Shown here: positions 1 through 6,282 of the stretch, piece after piece
How the letters are laid out: each line of letters begins with the position of its first letter
Position numbering within the stretch: position 1 is the stretch's first letter
Source of the DNA: Campylobacter concisus
Lineage (GTDB): Bacteria > Campylobacterota > Campylobacteria > Campylobacterales > Campylobacteraceae
Direction of reading: 5' to 3'
NCBI GenBank assembly: GCA_018375265.1
Contig: JAHADO010000040.1
Location: forward strand, 1-8,800
Length of the DNA stretch: 8,800 bases
Program-made: the position numbers and the translations under genes
Notes under the pieces: model-generated
What the model saw: only the letters and a program-made list of their open reading frames with translations
What the model was told of the DNA's origin: nothing
The model's database searches: none

Positions 1-573
1 AAAGATACGAAATCCGCCAAAATGATCGCAATGGAAAATGAATTTAAGCAAGCAACTGGGCTTGATTTTAGTATCTCAAATTTAAAAAAGGTAAAAAAGG
101 CTTTTACTACAAATGAAGCCACAGCTGCCACCGCACTGCGAGATAGCGATAGCGTCATAGCTATGAAGCTAAATCAAGATGGCACTATAAGACTAAAATT
201 TGATAGCGGCAGAGAGCTAGACGTAAATGAGCTTTACAATGACACTGGCAAACTAAATACGCCAAGCGAGCTAAAAACTAGCGTAAATTTAGATGCAAAA
301 AAGATGGATAATGCGCAGCTAAATAGCCTAAATTTCAATGATATCGGCGTCATGCAAAATGGCAAGATCACAAGCTTAAAAGATGCTGGAGCGATCGCTA
401 TCATCAACCTATCAAATAAATTTGAAAGTAAATTTTTAATCAGCCTAAATAGCGGCAAAAGCATATCCGCAAGAGAAATTTATAATATCAGCTATCTTGA
501 AAATGATATAAAAAATAAAGAAAAGATAGATGAAAGAGATAAATTTTACAAAAAGGTTGATACTAGGGTTTAA
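1..573 (+). CDS. C-terminal part of an unrecognised protein with an internal repeat (5' end outside window)
   Basis: The reading frame is open from base 1 and ends at TAA 571-573, so this is the C-terminal 190 residues of a longer protein. The first in-frame ATGs (22, 31) have no Shine-Dalgarno sequence ahead of them, so I treat them as internal. I do not recognise the family. The protein is hydrophilic, with no cysteine, no signal peptide and no membrane segment in the visible part. Counting from the Met at 22, residues 44-73 and 124-155 resemble each other: both start with a short hydrophobic strand (VIAM / AIAI), pass through an S-G turn and end in E-(L/I)-Y-N. The stretch around residues 114-130 (GKITSLKDAGAIAI) recalls the 'x-L-x-(D/E)-(A/L)-G-I-x-x-I' turns found in some large secreted RTX-like proteins, but that is only a resemblance. 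The tail (residues 158-183) is charged and probably helical. It could equally be a cytoplasmic or a secreted protein. Confidence 0.7.
   Translation, partial: KDTKSAKMIAMENEFKQATGLDFSISNLKKVKKAFTTNEATAATALRDSDSVIAMKLNQDGTIRLKFDSGRELDVNELYNDTGKLNTPSELKTSVNLDAKKMDNAQLNSLNFNDIGVMQNGKITSLKDAGAIAIINLSNKFESKFLISLNSGKSISAREIYNISYLENDIKNKEKIDERDKFYKKVDTRV
151..240 (+). repeat. protein-level internal repeat, copy 1
   Basis: This segment codes for about 30 residues ending in SGRELDVNELYN. It aligns with the segment coded at 391-486, with matches at I-A near the start, S-G in the middle and E-x-Y-N at the end, and a three-residue length difference. The DNA has diverged, so this would be an old duplication or a repeated fold unit. 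Confidence 0.4.
391..486 (+). repeat. protein-level internal repeat, copy 2
   Basis: This segment codes for about 32 residues ending in SGKSISAREIYN. It is the partner of the segment at 151-240; the shared pattern is strand, S-G turn, strand, then E-(L/I)-Y-N. Confidence 0.4.
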
Positions 574-601
574 ATTTAAGAGTAAAATCCAAAAAAGTTT
601 A

Positions 602-630
602 TTGTAATTTAATCTTTTGGGGCATATAAT
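602..630 (+). promoter_or_regulatory. sigma70-type promoter of the AEC transporter gene
   Basis: A perfect TATAAT lies at 625-630. A TTGTAA hexamer (4 of 6 matches to TTGACA) lies at 602-607 with a 17-base spacer. Transcription would start near 637, about 30 bases before the ATG at 668, whose ribosome site is AAAAGAGA at 655-662. The position in a 94-base intergenic gap supports it. Confidence 0.6.
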
Positions 631-667
631 CAATTCTTTGTAAATTCCAAACTTAAAAGAGACTGCT

Positions 668-1573
668 ATGAATTTCACACCACTTTTTGCAATATTTTTC
701 ATAATCGCAACTGGTTTTTTTGCTAAAAAAGTCGGCATTGTTGAGCAAAAACACTCGATTCCATTTGTGGATTTTGTCCTTTGTTTTGCAATGCCTGCGC
801 TAATCTTTGACAAAATTTACCACGTAAATGTCGATGCCTCGCTTATAAACACGATCCTAATCGGCTTTGCCTCAACCGCCATTAGCGCCGCTTTGGCATT
901 TGTCATAGGTAAGGTTTTTAAATTTACCAAAATAACAACCGTCAGTATGGTCATGCTAAGCCTTTTTGGTAACACACTATTTGTCGGTATGCCTGTCATT
1001 CAGGGCTTCTTTGGCGATGCGATGGTAAATGAGGTCATCTTTTACGATCAAATAGCCACTGGTATCCCACTTTCGATCCTTGGACCACTCATCCTATCTT
1101 TTGCCGCACCTGAGAAGGTCTCGCTCTTTCAAAATACGATGAAAATTTTAAAATTTCCACCATTTATCGCGCTCATTATGGGTCTTGTCTTAAAAGAAGT
1201 CCCGCTTCCAGATTTTATCTTTGCGCCGCTTAGGATGTTTGAAGGTAGCGTCACCCCAGTGGCACTTTTTGCGATCGGCGTTGGTCTTAACTTTAGCAGT
1301 ATCACAAGCTCATATAAAGGCGTTAGCGTCGTGCTTTTGTGTAAGATGATATTGCCAGCTATCGTATTTTTCATCATATTAAAAGTCTCAGGCATCCAGA
1401 TGAGCAAAACTTGGGTCGTTGGTCTCTTTCAATGTGCGATGCCAACATCAGCTCTTGCAAGTGCGATGGTCATAAAAGCTGGACTTGATAGCTCACTAGC
1501 CATCTCATCAGTTGCTATTGGCGTGCTTTTTTCATTTATCACGCTTCCAGTTATCTATTTTGTATTTGCGTAA
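668..1573 (+). CDS. AEC (auxin efflux carrier) family transporter
   Basis: A 301-residue inner-membrane carrier of the AEC family, whose bacterial members move organic acids or similar small anions; the substrate cannot be read from sequence. Nearly the whole chain is hydrophobic and fits about ten membrane helices (roughly 1-20, 33-50, 60-82, 93-113, 122-147, 162-178, 191-209, 217-239, 247-268, 277-300). The family's two broken-helix motifs are visible: G-N-T-L-F-V-G-M-P at 101-109, and Q-C-A-M-P-T at 255-260, in the first and second halves of the fold. The length is typical of the family. The ATG at 668 has a ribosome site five bases upstream and the protein begins directly in the first helix. 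The gene has its own promoter and a 63-base gap after it, so it appears to be a single transcription unit. The family is clear; any narrower name such as malate or auxin transport would be guesswork. Confidence 0.9.
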   Translation: MNFTPLFAIFFIIATGFFAKKVGIVEQKHSIPFVDFVLCFAMPALIFDKIYHVNVDASLINTILIGFASTAISAALAFVIGKVFKFTKITTVSMVMLSLFGNTLFVGMPVIQGFFGDAMVNEVIFYDQIATGIPLSILGPLILSFAAPEKVSLFQNTMKILKFPPFIALIMGLVLKEVPLPDFIFAPLRMFEGSVTPVALFAIGVGLNFSSITSSYKGVSVVLLCKMILPAIVFFIILKVSGIQMSKTWVVGLFQCAMPTSALASAMVIKAGLDSSLAISSVAIGVLFSFITLPVIYFVFA

Positions 1574-1600
1574 ATTCACGCTTATTTCACACTAAGTGAC

Positions 1601-1606
1601 TACAAT
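1601..1606 (+). promoter_or_regulatory. possible -10 element (TACAAT) for the repeat-protein/two-component operon
   Basis: TACAAT lies about 30 bases ahead of the ATG at 1637, at the right distance for a short leader. No good -35 hexamer precedes it, which is usual for Campylobacter sigma70 promoters. A 9-base palindrome (CACTAAGTG) sits immediately upstream and could be an operator half, but it is too short to claim. CATAAT at 1612-1617 is an alternative, but it would put the start inside the ribosome site. Confidence 0.35.
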
Positions 1607-1636
1607 TGCAACATAATTTAATTTAAAGGAGACTTT

Positions 1637-1996
1637 ATGAAAAAGTTAATCTTAGTTGCACTTGGTGCTATGTTTATGTTTGGCGGTCTTGCAAATGCTA
1701 CTGAAATGATGCAAAAGGACAAGATGGGCAAAGATGAGATGATGAAGAAAGAGCAGATGATGAAAGATGATATGTCTAAAAAACATCCTGTCAAAAAACA
1801 CGAAGCTAAAAAAGAAGACATGGGCATGAAAGACGAAATGAAAAAAGATGACATGGGTATGAAAAAAGACGACATGGGTATGAAAGACGAAATGAAAAAA
1901 GATGACATGGGTATGAAAGACGAAATGAAAAAAGATGACATGGGTATGAAAAAAGACGACATGGGCATGAAAGACGAAATGAAAAAAGGCATGTAA
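1637..1996 (+). CDS. exported Met/Lys/Asp-rich repeat protein (pentapeptide MXKDX-repeat type)
   Basis: A 119-residue small exported protein. Residues 1-21 form a classical signal peptide (MKK, a hydrophobic core, then A-N-A with predicted cleavage after Ala21); there is no lipobox cysteine. The mature 98 residues contain 25 methionines and almost only Lys, Asp, Glu and Gly otherwise, with two histidines (50, 55), no cysteine and no aromatic residue, so the chain should be unfolded and very hydrophilic. The repeats read M-x-K-D-x, matching the loosely defined MXKDX repeat family, whose function is not established. From residue 61 to 118 they form ordered 11- and 7-residue units. The ribosome site AAAGGAGA at 1625-1632 supports the ATG. 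The gene lies nine bases ahead of a response regulator and probably shares its transcript. Closely spaced Met residues are typical of Cu(I)/Ag(I)-binding periplasmic proteins, so metal binding is a reasonable guess but is not shown. Confidence 0.85.
   Translation: MKKLILVALGAMFMFGGLANATEMMQKDKMGKDEMMKKEQMMKDDMSKKHPVKKHEAKKEDMGMKDEMKKDDMGMKKDDMGMKDEMKKDDMGMKDEMKKDDMGMKKDDMGMKDEMKKGM
1817..1990 (+). repeat. two near-identical 87-base tandem repeats inside the MXKDX-type gene
   Basis: Six units in the order 33-21-33 / 33-21-33 bases make two consecutive 87-base blocks (1817-1903 and 1904-1990). Each 33-base unit encodes DMGMKDEMKKD and each 21-base unit DMGMKKD. Across all six units the DNA differs only at the Gly codon (GGC in the first and last units, GGT elsewhere) and at the last codon (GGC instead of GAT). 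All unit lengths are multiples of three, so gain or loss keeps the frame. The near identity indicates recent expansion or continuing homogenisation. Confidence 0.93.
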
Positions 1997-1999
1997 AGG
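1995..1999 (+). promoter_or_regulatory. ribosome binding site of the response regulator, overlapping the upstream stop codon
   Basis: AAAGG overlaps the TAA of the repeat protein and lies six bases ahead of the ATG at 2006. It favours 2006 over the TTG at 2003 and suggests coupling of translation between the two genes. Confidence 0.6.
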
Positions 2000-2005
2000 C
2001 ACTTG

Positions 2006-2668
2006 ATGGTCAGAATTTTGCTTGTTGAAGATGATGAAACATTACTTGATCTAATAAGCGAGTATCTGGGCGAAAATGGTTACGATGTCACCACTACAAA
2101 CAATGCCAAAGACGCACTAGATCTTGCATACGAGCGAAATTTTGACCTACTTATACTAGACGTCAAACTCCCGCAAGGCGACGGCTTCTCCCTACTTTCA
2201 TCGCTACGTGAGCTTGGCGTCACAACACCTAGCATATTTACCACCTCGCTAAACACCATAGACGACCTTGAAAAAGGCTACAAAAGCGGCTGCGATGACT
2301 ATCTAAAAAAGCCATTTGAGCTAAAAGAGCTACTTATCCGCATGCAAGCTCTCATAAAAAGAAATTTCTCACACCAAAACGGCGAAGATATCAAAATTTT
2401 AGATGATCTTTGCTTTCACCCACAGAGCAAAACTCTAAGTAAAAACGGCGAAAATGTAAATATCTCGAGCAAAGAGAGCGACCTGCTCGCCCTATTTTTG
2501 CAAAACAAGGGCAAAATTTTAACCAAAGATGAAATTTTTAATAAAATTTGGAAATTTGACGAGGAGCCAAGCGAGCTTAGCCTTCGTGTATATATCAAAA
2601 ATTTACGCCAAATTTTAGGCAAAGATGCCATTTTAAACAAGCGTGGAGACGGCTACATCTATGTCTGA
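2006..2668 (+). CDS. OmpR/PhoB-family response regulator
   Basis: A 220-residue DNA-binding response regulator, cytoplasmic, presumably phosphorylated by the kinase encoded next to it. The receiver domain (about 1-118) has the acidic pair D9/D10, the phospho-acceptor D52 in L-D-V-K-L-P, T80 and K102 in Y-L-K-K-P-F. The C-terminal winged-helix effector domain (about 125-220) ends in the usual R-G-D-G-Y-x-(Y/F) wing at 213-219. All key residues are present, so it should be active. I start it at ATG 2006 because the ribosome site is six bases away; a TTG at 2003 would add only one residue. It lies nine bases after the repeat protein and overlaps the kinase gene by eight bases. The H. pylori CrdR and C. 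jejuni DccR regulators are sensible relatives to compare, but I cannot assign orthology by eye. Its targets are unknown; the upstream repeat-protein gene is the obvious candidate. Confidence 0.93.
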   Translation: MVRILLVEDDETLLDLISEYLGENGYDVTTTNNAKDALDLAYERNFDLLILDVKLPQGDGFSLLSSLRELGVTTPSIFTTSLNTIDDLEKGYKSGCDDYLKKPFELKELLIRMQALIKRNFSHQNGEDIKILDDLCFHPQSKTLSKNGENVNISSKESDLLALFLQNKGKILTKDEIFNKIWKFDEEPSELSLRVYIKNLRQILGKDAILNKRGDGYIYV

Positions 2669-3830
2669 AAAGACGCAAATTTTATTTAAAATTTTATCCC
2701 TCTATCTTGTTAGCTCCGTGCTCTTTCTGGGCTATTTTTTCATAAATGACTACAAAAATAAAAAAAATGCGCTCATCTTAAACGAGGTCAAAATGCTAAA
2801 AGAGATAAAGATGGGCATTTACATGAAAGCTAGAATGAATGGACTTGACTCAATCTCAAGTCTAACAAAAGAAAAAGGGGTAAAAGCCTGCATCATCTCA
2901 AAAAATGGAGCGAAAATTTATCAAGACTTTGCCTGCGAAAATATAGATAAAGAAAAAAATATAAATTTGATAAACGGCAAGGTCACGATCTTTGAAAACA
3001 TCCAAAGCATGGATAACGACATCACAGATGAGCTTTCTAGCGCTGAGATATTTTTAGTTGGCAAGGACATCAAAAAAGAGATATTATCCCTTGTAATTTC
3101 ATGCGTTGTGGATGCTATATTTTTCCTTTTTATACTGCTTTTTATCGCCTTTTACCTCGCAAAGCTAAGTCTAAAACCACTTTATGAAAAGATAGAGACG
3201 CTAAATCACTTCATAAAAGACTCAACCCACGAGATAAACACGCCCCTAAGCGTCATTTCTATGAGCATAGAAACGGCTGATCTAGCGAGCCTAAATGAGC
3301 GAAATTTAAAGCGCTTTAACAACATCAGCCTTGCTGCAAAGAGCCTAGGCAGCATCTATGACGCGCTCGTTCATCTAAGCTTTAACCTAGATAAACCAAA
3401 CAAAAAAGAGCTAATCGATCTAAATTTACTAACCACACAAAGACTTAGCTACTTCTCGCCATTTTTTGCCAAACGTGGGCTTAAGATAGATGCTAGCCTA
3501 AAGCCAAGCTTCATAAACGCAGACCTTGAGGATATGAGCAAAATTTTAGATAATCTCCTTAGCAATGCTGCAAAATACGCAGCGCCAAATTCAAAGGTTA
3601 GCATCGTTTTAGAGCCAAATTTCTTTAGTATAAGCAACACTGGGCATGGCATAAGCAAAGAGGATCAGATGAAAATTTTTGATCGATACACGAGATTTAA
3701 CGACGATCAAGGCGGCTTTGGCATAGGGCTAAATTTAGTCAAAGAGTGCTGCAAGAAAAATGACATCACCGTAAAATGCACAAGCGAGCTTGATGGCGAG
3801 ACTACGTTTTTGCTCTCTTGGCAGAGTTAA
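2661..3830 (+). CDS. membrane sensor histidine kinase
   Basis: A 389-residue sensor kinase. The order is: membrane helix 1 (about 11-29), periplasmic sensor (about 30-139, with two cysteines, C77 and C92), membrane helix 2 (about 140-168), dimerisation and phospho-acceptor helix with H190 in S-T-H-E-I-N-T-P-L, and an ATPase domain with the N box L-D-N-L-L-S-N-A-A-K-Y (297-307, N302), F box I-F-D-R-Y (339-343) and glycine-rich G2 box G-G-F-G-I-G-L (351-357). There are only about 20 residues between helix 2 and H190, so there is no room for a HAMP domain. The G1 box reads N-T-G-H-G (326-330), with Asn where most kinases have Asp. The start at ATG 2661 overlaps the response regulator by eight bases; GGAG at 2645-2648 is a rather distant ribosome site, and translation is probably coupled. 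A GTG at 2643 would add six residues without a ribosome site. The signal sensed is unknown. Confidence 0.92.
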   Translation: MSEKTQILFKILSLYLVSSVLFLGYFFINDYKNKKNALILNEVKMLKEIKMGIYMKARMNGLDSISSLTKEKGVKACIISKNGAKIYQDFACENIDKEKNINLINGKVTIFENIQSMDNDITDELSSAEIFLVGKDIKKEILSLVISCVVDAIFFLFILLFIAFYLAKLSLKPLYEKIETLNHFIKDSTHEINTPLSVISMSIETADLASLNERNLKRFNNISLAAKSLGSIYDALVHLSFNLDKPNKKELIDLNLLTTQRLSYFSPFFAKRGLKIDASLKPSFINADLEDMSKILDNLLSNAAKYAAPNSKVSIVLEPNFFSISNTGHGISKEDQMKIFDRYTRFNDDQGGFGIGLNLVKECCKKNDITVKCTSELDGETTFLLSWQS

Positions 3831-3854
3831 ATTTAAAATCAACCTACACTAAAT

Positions 3855-3913
3855 AATAAAATTTATTAAAAAAGAGAATTTATATCCAAAATTTATTTTT
3901 GATAAATTTTATT
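3855..3913. repeat. A+T-rich inverted repeat between the kinase gene and the aldehyde dehydrogenase gene
   Basis: A 15-base arm at 3855-3869 is complementary to 3899-3913 with one mismatch, separated by 29 bases. The right arm lies just upstream of the TATAAT of the next gene, so it could be a regulator site or a weak terminator of the kinase operon. It is almost pure A+T, so chance pairing is a real possibility. The rest of the 126-base gap (3831-3956) holds only the promoter and ribosome site; I see no gene in it. Confidence 0.35.
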
Positions 3914-3918
3914 AATAT

Positions 3919-3924
3919 TATAAT
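3919..3924 (+). promoter_or_regulatory. -10 element of the aldehyde dehydrogenase promoter
   Basis: A perfect TATAAT in a T-rich region with no clear -35 at normal spacing, which fits Campylobacter sigma70 promoters. It puts the transcript start near 3931, about 26 bases ahead of the ATG. The strong ribosome site AAGGAGA at 3945-3951 follows. Confidence 0.6.
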
Positions 3925-3956
3925 CCTTTTACAAAATCTTAATCAAGGAGAAAAGT

Positions 3957-5432
3957 ATGAAACTACTTGAAAAATACGGGCTTTTCATAAATGGTGAGTG
4001 GCGTGACGCAAAAGACGGCGCTACACTTGATGCCAAAAATCCAGCAAACGGCGAGCACCTTGCAAAGATCGCTGACGCTACTGAAGAAGATGTAAATGAC
4101 GCAGTTCGTGCTGCACGTGAAGCTTTTAATAAATTTAAACACACCACAGTTAGTGAGCGAGCAAGGCTTTTAAACAAGATCGCTGATATCATCGATGAGC
4201 ACAAAGAACACTTAGCAAAAGTTGAAAGCATGGACAACGGCAAGCCAATCCGTGAGACGCTAAATGTCGATATCCCTTTTGCAGCCGAGCATTTTAGGTA
4301 CTTTGCTGGCGTTATCATGGGCGAAGAAGGCAGCGCAAATGTGCTTGACGAGAAGCAACTCTCTATCGTTTTGCGCGAGCCAATAGGCGTTGTGGGTCAG
4401 ATCGTGCCTTGGAATTTTCCATTTTTAATGGCAGCTTGGAAGCTAGCTCCAGTGATCGCAGCGGGCGATGCGAGCGTGTTTAAGCCTTCAAGTGAGACAA
4501 GCCTAAGCGTGCTTGAGCTATTTAGGCTGATAGATAAAATTTTGCCAAAAGGTTTGATAAACATAGTAACTGGCAAAGGCAGCAAGAGCGGCGAGTGGAT
4601 CAAAAACCACCCAGGCCTTGACAAGCTAGCATTTACTGGCTCAACCGAGATCGGCCGTGATATCGCCATAGCTGCGGCTCGTCGTATCATCCCAGCTACA
4701 CTTGAGCTTGGCGGAAAGAGCGCAAATATCTTCTTTAGCGATGCAAATTTAGACAAGGCGCTTGACGGCCTTCAGCTTGGAATTTTGTTTAACCAAGGTC
4801 AAGTTTGCTGCGCGGGATCGAGAATTTTCGTAGAAGAGAGCTTTTATGACAAATTTATAGAGGCTGCGGTTAAGAAATTTAGCACTATAAAAGTTGGCGA
4901 TCCGCTAGATCCTAGCACTCAAATGGGCTCTCAGATCAATAAAAAACAAGCTGAGCAAATCTTAAACTACGTCGAGATCGGCAAAAAAGAAGGCGCAAAA
5001 GTAGCAGTCGGCGGCAAAGCCTACACTGCAAATGGTTGCGACAAGGGCGCATTTGTCGAGCCAACGCTGCTAGTTGATGTGACAAACGATATGAGAGTGG
5101 CTCAAGAAGAAATTTTTGGACCAGTTGGCGTTGTCATAAAATTTAAAGATGAAGCCGAGCTTATCAAAATGGTAAATGACAGCGAATACGGCCTTGGTGG
5201 CGGAATTTTCACACAAGACATCACAAAAGCACTTCGCGTTGCAAGGTCTATGGAGACTGGTAGAGTTTGGATCAACACTTACAACCAAATCCCAGCAGGC
5301 AGCCCATTTGGCGGATATAAAAACTCAGGTATCGGCCGCGAGACACACAAGATCATCCTTGAGCACTACACTCAGATGAAAAACATCATGATAGACCTCA
5401 CCGGCAAAGTTAGCGGCTTTTACGCACAATGA
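3957..5432 (+). CDS. NAD(P)-dependent aldehyde dehydrogenase, AldB/ExaC-like
   Basis: A 491-residue cytoplasmic enzyme that oxidises an aldehyde to the acid with NAD(P)+. Full family length. The oxyanion-hole Asn is N153 in P-W-N-F-P, the cofactor-binding Lys is K176 in F-K-P-S, the Rossmann turn is F-T-G-S-T (226-230), the general base is E250 in L-E-L-G-G-K, the catalytic cysteine is C284 in G-Q-V-C-C-A, and E385 in E-E-I-F-G-P binds the cofactor. All are intact. The stretches D-N-G-K-P-I-R-E-T-L (93-102) and H-F-R-Y-F-A-G (112-118) are like those of E. coli AldB and ExaC acetaldehyde dehydrogenases, so a short aliphatic aldehyde is the likely substrate; this is inference from similarity recalled by eye. 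The ATG has a strong ribosome site five bases upstream. It has its own promoter and terminator, so it is a single-gene unit, unrelated in operon terms to the two-component system before it. Confidence 0.93.
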   Translation: MKLLEKYGLFINGEWRDAKDGATLDAKNPANGEHLAKIADATEEDVNDAVRAAREAFNKFKHTTVSERARLLNKIADIIDEHKEHLAKVESMDNGKPIRETLNVDIPFAAEHFRYFAGVIMGEEGSANVLDEKQLSIVLREPIGVVGQIVPWNFPFLMAAWKLAPVIAAGDASVFKPSSETSLSVLELFRLIDKILPKGLINIVTGKGSKSGEWIKNHPGLDKLAFTGSTEIGRDIAIAAARRIIPATLELGGKSANIFFSDANLDKALDGLQLGILFNQGQVCCAGSRIFVEESFYDKFIEAAVKKFSTIKVGDPLDPSTQMGSQINKKQAEQILNYVEIGKKEGAKVAVGGKAYTANGCDKGAFVEPTLLVDVTNDMRVAQEEIFGPVGVVIKFKDEAELIKMVNDSEYGLGGGIFTQDITKALRVARSMETGRVWINTYNQIPAGSPFGGYKNSGIGRETHKIILEHYTQMKNIMIDLTGKVSGFYAQ

Positions 5433-5435
5433 TTT

Positions 5436-5462
5436 TAGGGGGTTTTGCCCCCCTACTTCTTT
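5436..5462 (+). terminator. rho-independent terminator after the aldehyde dehydrogenase gene
   Basis: The stem TAGGGGG (5436-5442) pairs with CCCCCTA (5449-5455) around a six-base loop, four bases after the stop codon. A short T-rich stretch follows (5457-5462). This is the most G+C-rich short motif in the intergenic DNA, which makes a chance hairpin unlikely. Confidence 0.85.
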
Positions 5463-5547
5463 AAATTTCATAAATAATTTTTCTTTCTAAATTTATCAGC
5501 AAAATAACAATCTTTATTTTTAAGTTTAATAGACTAAAATTTGACGC

Positions 5548-5554
5548 AAAGGAG
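5548..5554 (+). promoter_or_regulatory. ribosome binding site that fixes the TTG start of the phosphatase
   Basis: AAAGGAG lies five bases ahead of TTG 5560. No ATG occurs in frame near it, and the first metal motif (GDVHG) begins at residue 9, so this site decides the start. The A+T-rich DNA upstream (5463-5547) holds possible -10 boxes (TTTAAT 5525-5530, TAAAAT 5535-5540), neither convincing. Confidence 0.75.
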
Positions 5555-5559
5555 AAAAT

Positions 5560-6282
5560 TTGAGCGAGCAAATTTACATTATCGGCGACGTTCACGGCTG
5601 TTTTAACACGCTTTTAGAGCTTATCAAGCAGTTTCCAAACAAAGAAAGATCTCAAATTTGCTTTGTTGGCGACGTGATAGATCGGGGGCTTTTTAGCTGC
5701 GACGTGGTCGAGCTTATCATGCAAAATGACTATAAAATGGTAATGGGAAATCACGAGCGAAGGCTACTTAGCAATAAATTTGAATTTCTAAACAACAAAG
5801 TTCCATTTGACAGGAGCTGGTTCTTTGGAAACGGTGGCGAAGAGACATATAGATCATATCTTGGGCAAAGCGTGGAGTTTAAGCAAAGGCATGTGGATTT
5901 TTTAGAAAGCAGGCCAGTTTATCTGGAATTTAAAGATTATAAAACCCAAAATGGCGAGCATCTAGTCGTCTCTCACTCAGCCGTTGGCAATATGTGGGAG
6001 CTAAGAAACGATAAATATGCTAGTGAAGAGTTTAGAAGGCACCTGCTCTCAGGCAGAGGCGACGAGATGCAAGTTAGTGGCATCTTTAACGTCTATGGTC
6101 ACACACCAGCAAGAGAGGTAAAATTTTATAAAAATAGCGCAGATATCGACACAGGCTGCGTTTTTAACGAAGTTGGTTTTGATAAACTAAGTGCGTTAGA
6201 GTTTCCATCGATGAAAATTTATACGCAAAGAAATGTAGAGTCTTTTGAAAGGGGGAGAGAATATGGAGTTTTCACATCATAA
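5560..6282 (+). CDS. PPP-family metallophosphatase (Ser/Thr phosphatase or ApaH-like)
   Basis: A 240-residue cytoplasmic metal-dependent phosphoesterase. The PPP signature motifs appear in order: G-D-V-H-G (9-13), G-D-V-I-D-R-G (37-43), G-N-H-E (63-66), then the metal-ligand histidines H139 (V-V-S-H-S) and H181 (Y-G-H-T-P). D-T-G-C at 197-200 matches the family's C-terminal motif. In bacteria this fold covers protein Ser/Thr phosphatases (PrpA-like) and diadenosine tetraphosphate hydrolases (ApaH-like). The sequence does not separate the two, so I do not give a gene symbol. The start is TTG 5560, chosen on the ribosome site five bases upstream. The last 20 bases overlap the start of the next gene, so the two are co-translated; the downstream protein may be a partner or substrate. 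Confidence 0.9.
   Translation: MSEQIYIIGDVHGCFNTLLELIKQFPNKERSQICFVGDVIDRGLFSCDVVELIMQNDYKMVMGNHERRLLSNKFEFLNNKVPFDRSWFFGNGGEETYRSYLGQSVEFKQRHVDFLESRPVYLEFKDYKTQNGEHLVVSHSAVGNMWELRNDKYASEEFRRHLLSGRGDEMQVSGIFNVYGHTPAREVKFYKNSADIDTGCVFNEVGFDKLSALEFPSMKIYTQRNVESFERGREYGVFTS
6251..6257 (+). promoter_or_regulatory. strong ribosome binding site inside the phosphatase gene
   Basis: GGGGGAG ends five bases before ATG 6263, within the last codons of the phosphatase. It decides the start of the next gene against the in-frame TTG at 6245, which lies in front of this site. Confidence 0.75.

Noticed and set aside
445..813. 122-residue open frame on the - strand across the first intergenic gap
   Set aside because: It overlaps the ends of two better-supported + genes and the TATAAT promoter, and has no ribosome site or recognisable family features.
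1568..1581. GCGT/ACGC hairpin at the end of the AEC transporter gene as a terminator
   Set aside because: The stem has only four base pairs and the following DNA has no real T-tract.
1817..1990. Regular short repeats that might suggest a CRISPR array
   Set aside because: There are no unique spacers; the units are contiguous and encode a continuous repeat protein.
1618..2002. Two long open frames on the - strand opposite the MXKDX-type gene (1618-1992 and 1652-2002)
   Set aside because: They mirror the repeats of the + strand gene, whose few codons (ATG, AAA, GAC, GAA) yield no stops in the reverse frames. They lack ribosome sites, while the + frame has a signal peptide and a strong ribosome site.
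2643..2660. GTG at 2643 as the kinase start
   Set aside because: No ribosome site stands at a useful distance, and it would lengthen the overlap with the response regulator; ATG 2661 starts a normal charged tip before the first membrane helix.
5176..5379. Open frame on the + strand within the aldehyde dehydrogenase gene
   Set aside because: It is a shifted frame of a gene whose catalytic and cofactor motifs are intact throughout; there is no sign of a frameshift.
6245..6262. TTG at 6245 as the start of the unrecognised protein
   Set aside because: The strong GGGGGAG ribosome site lies after this codon and at ideal spacing for ATG 6263.
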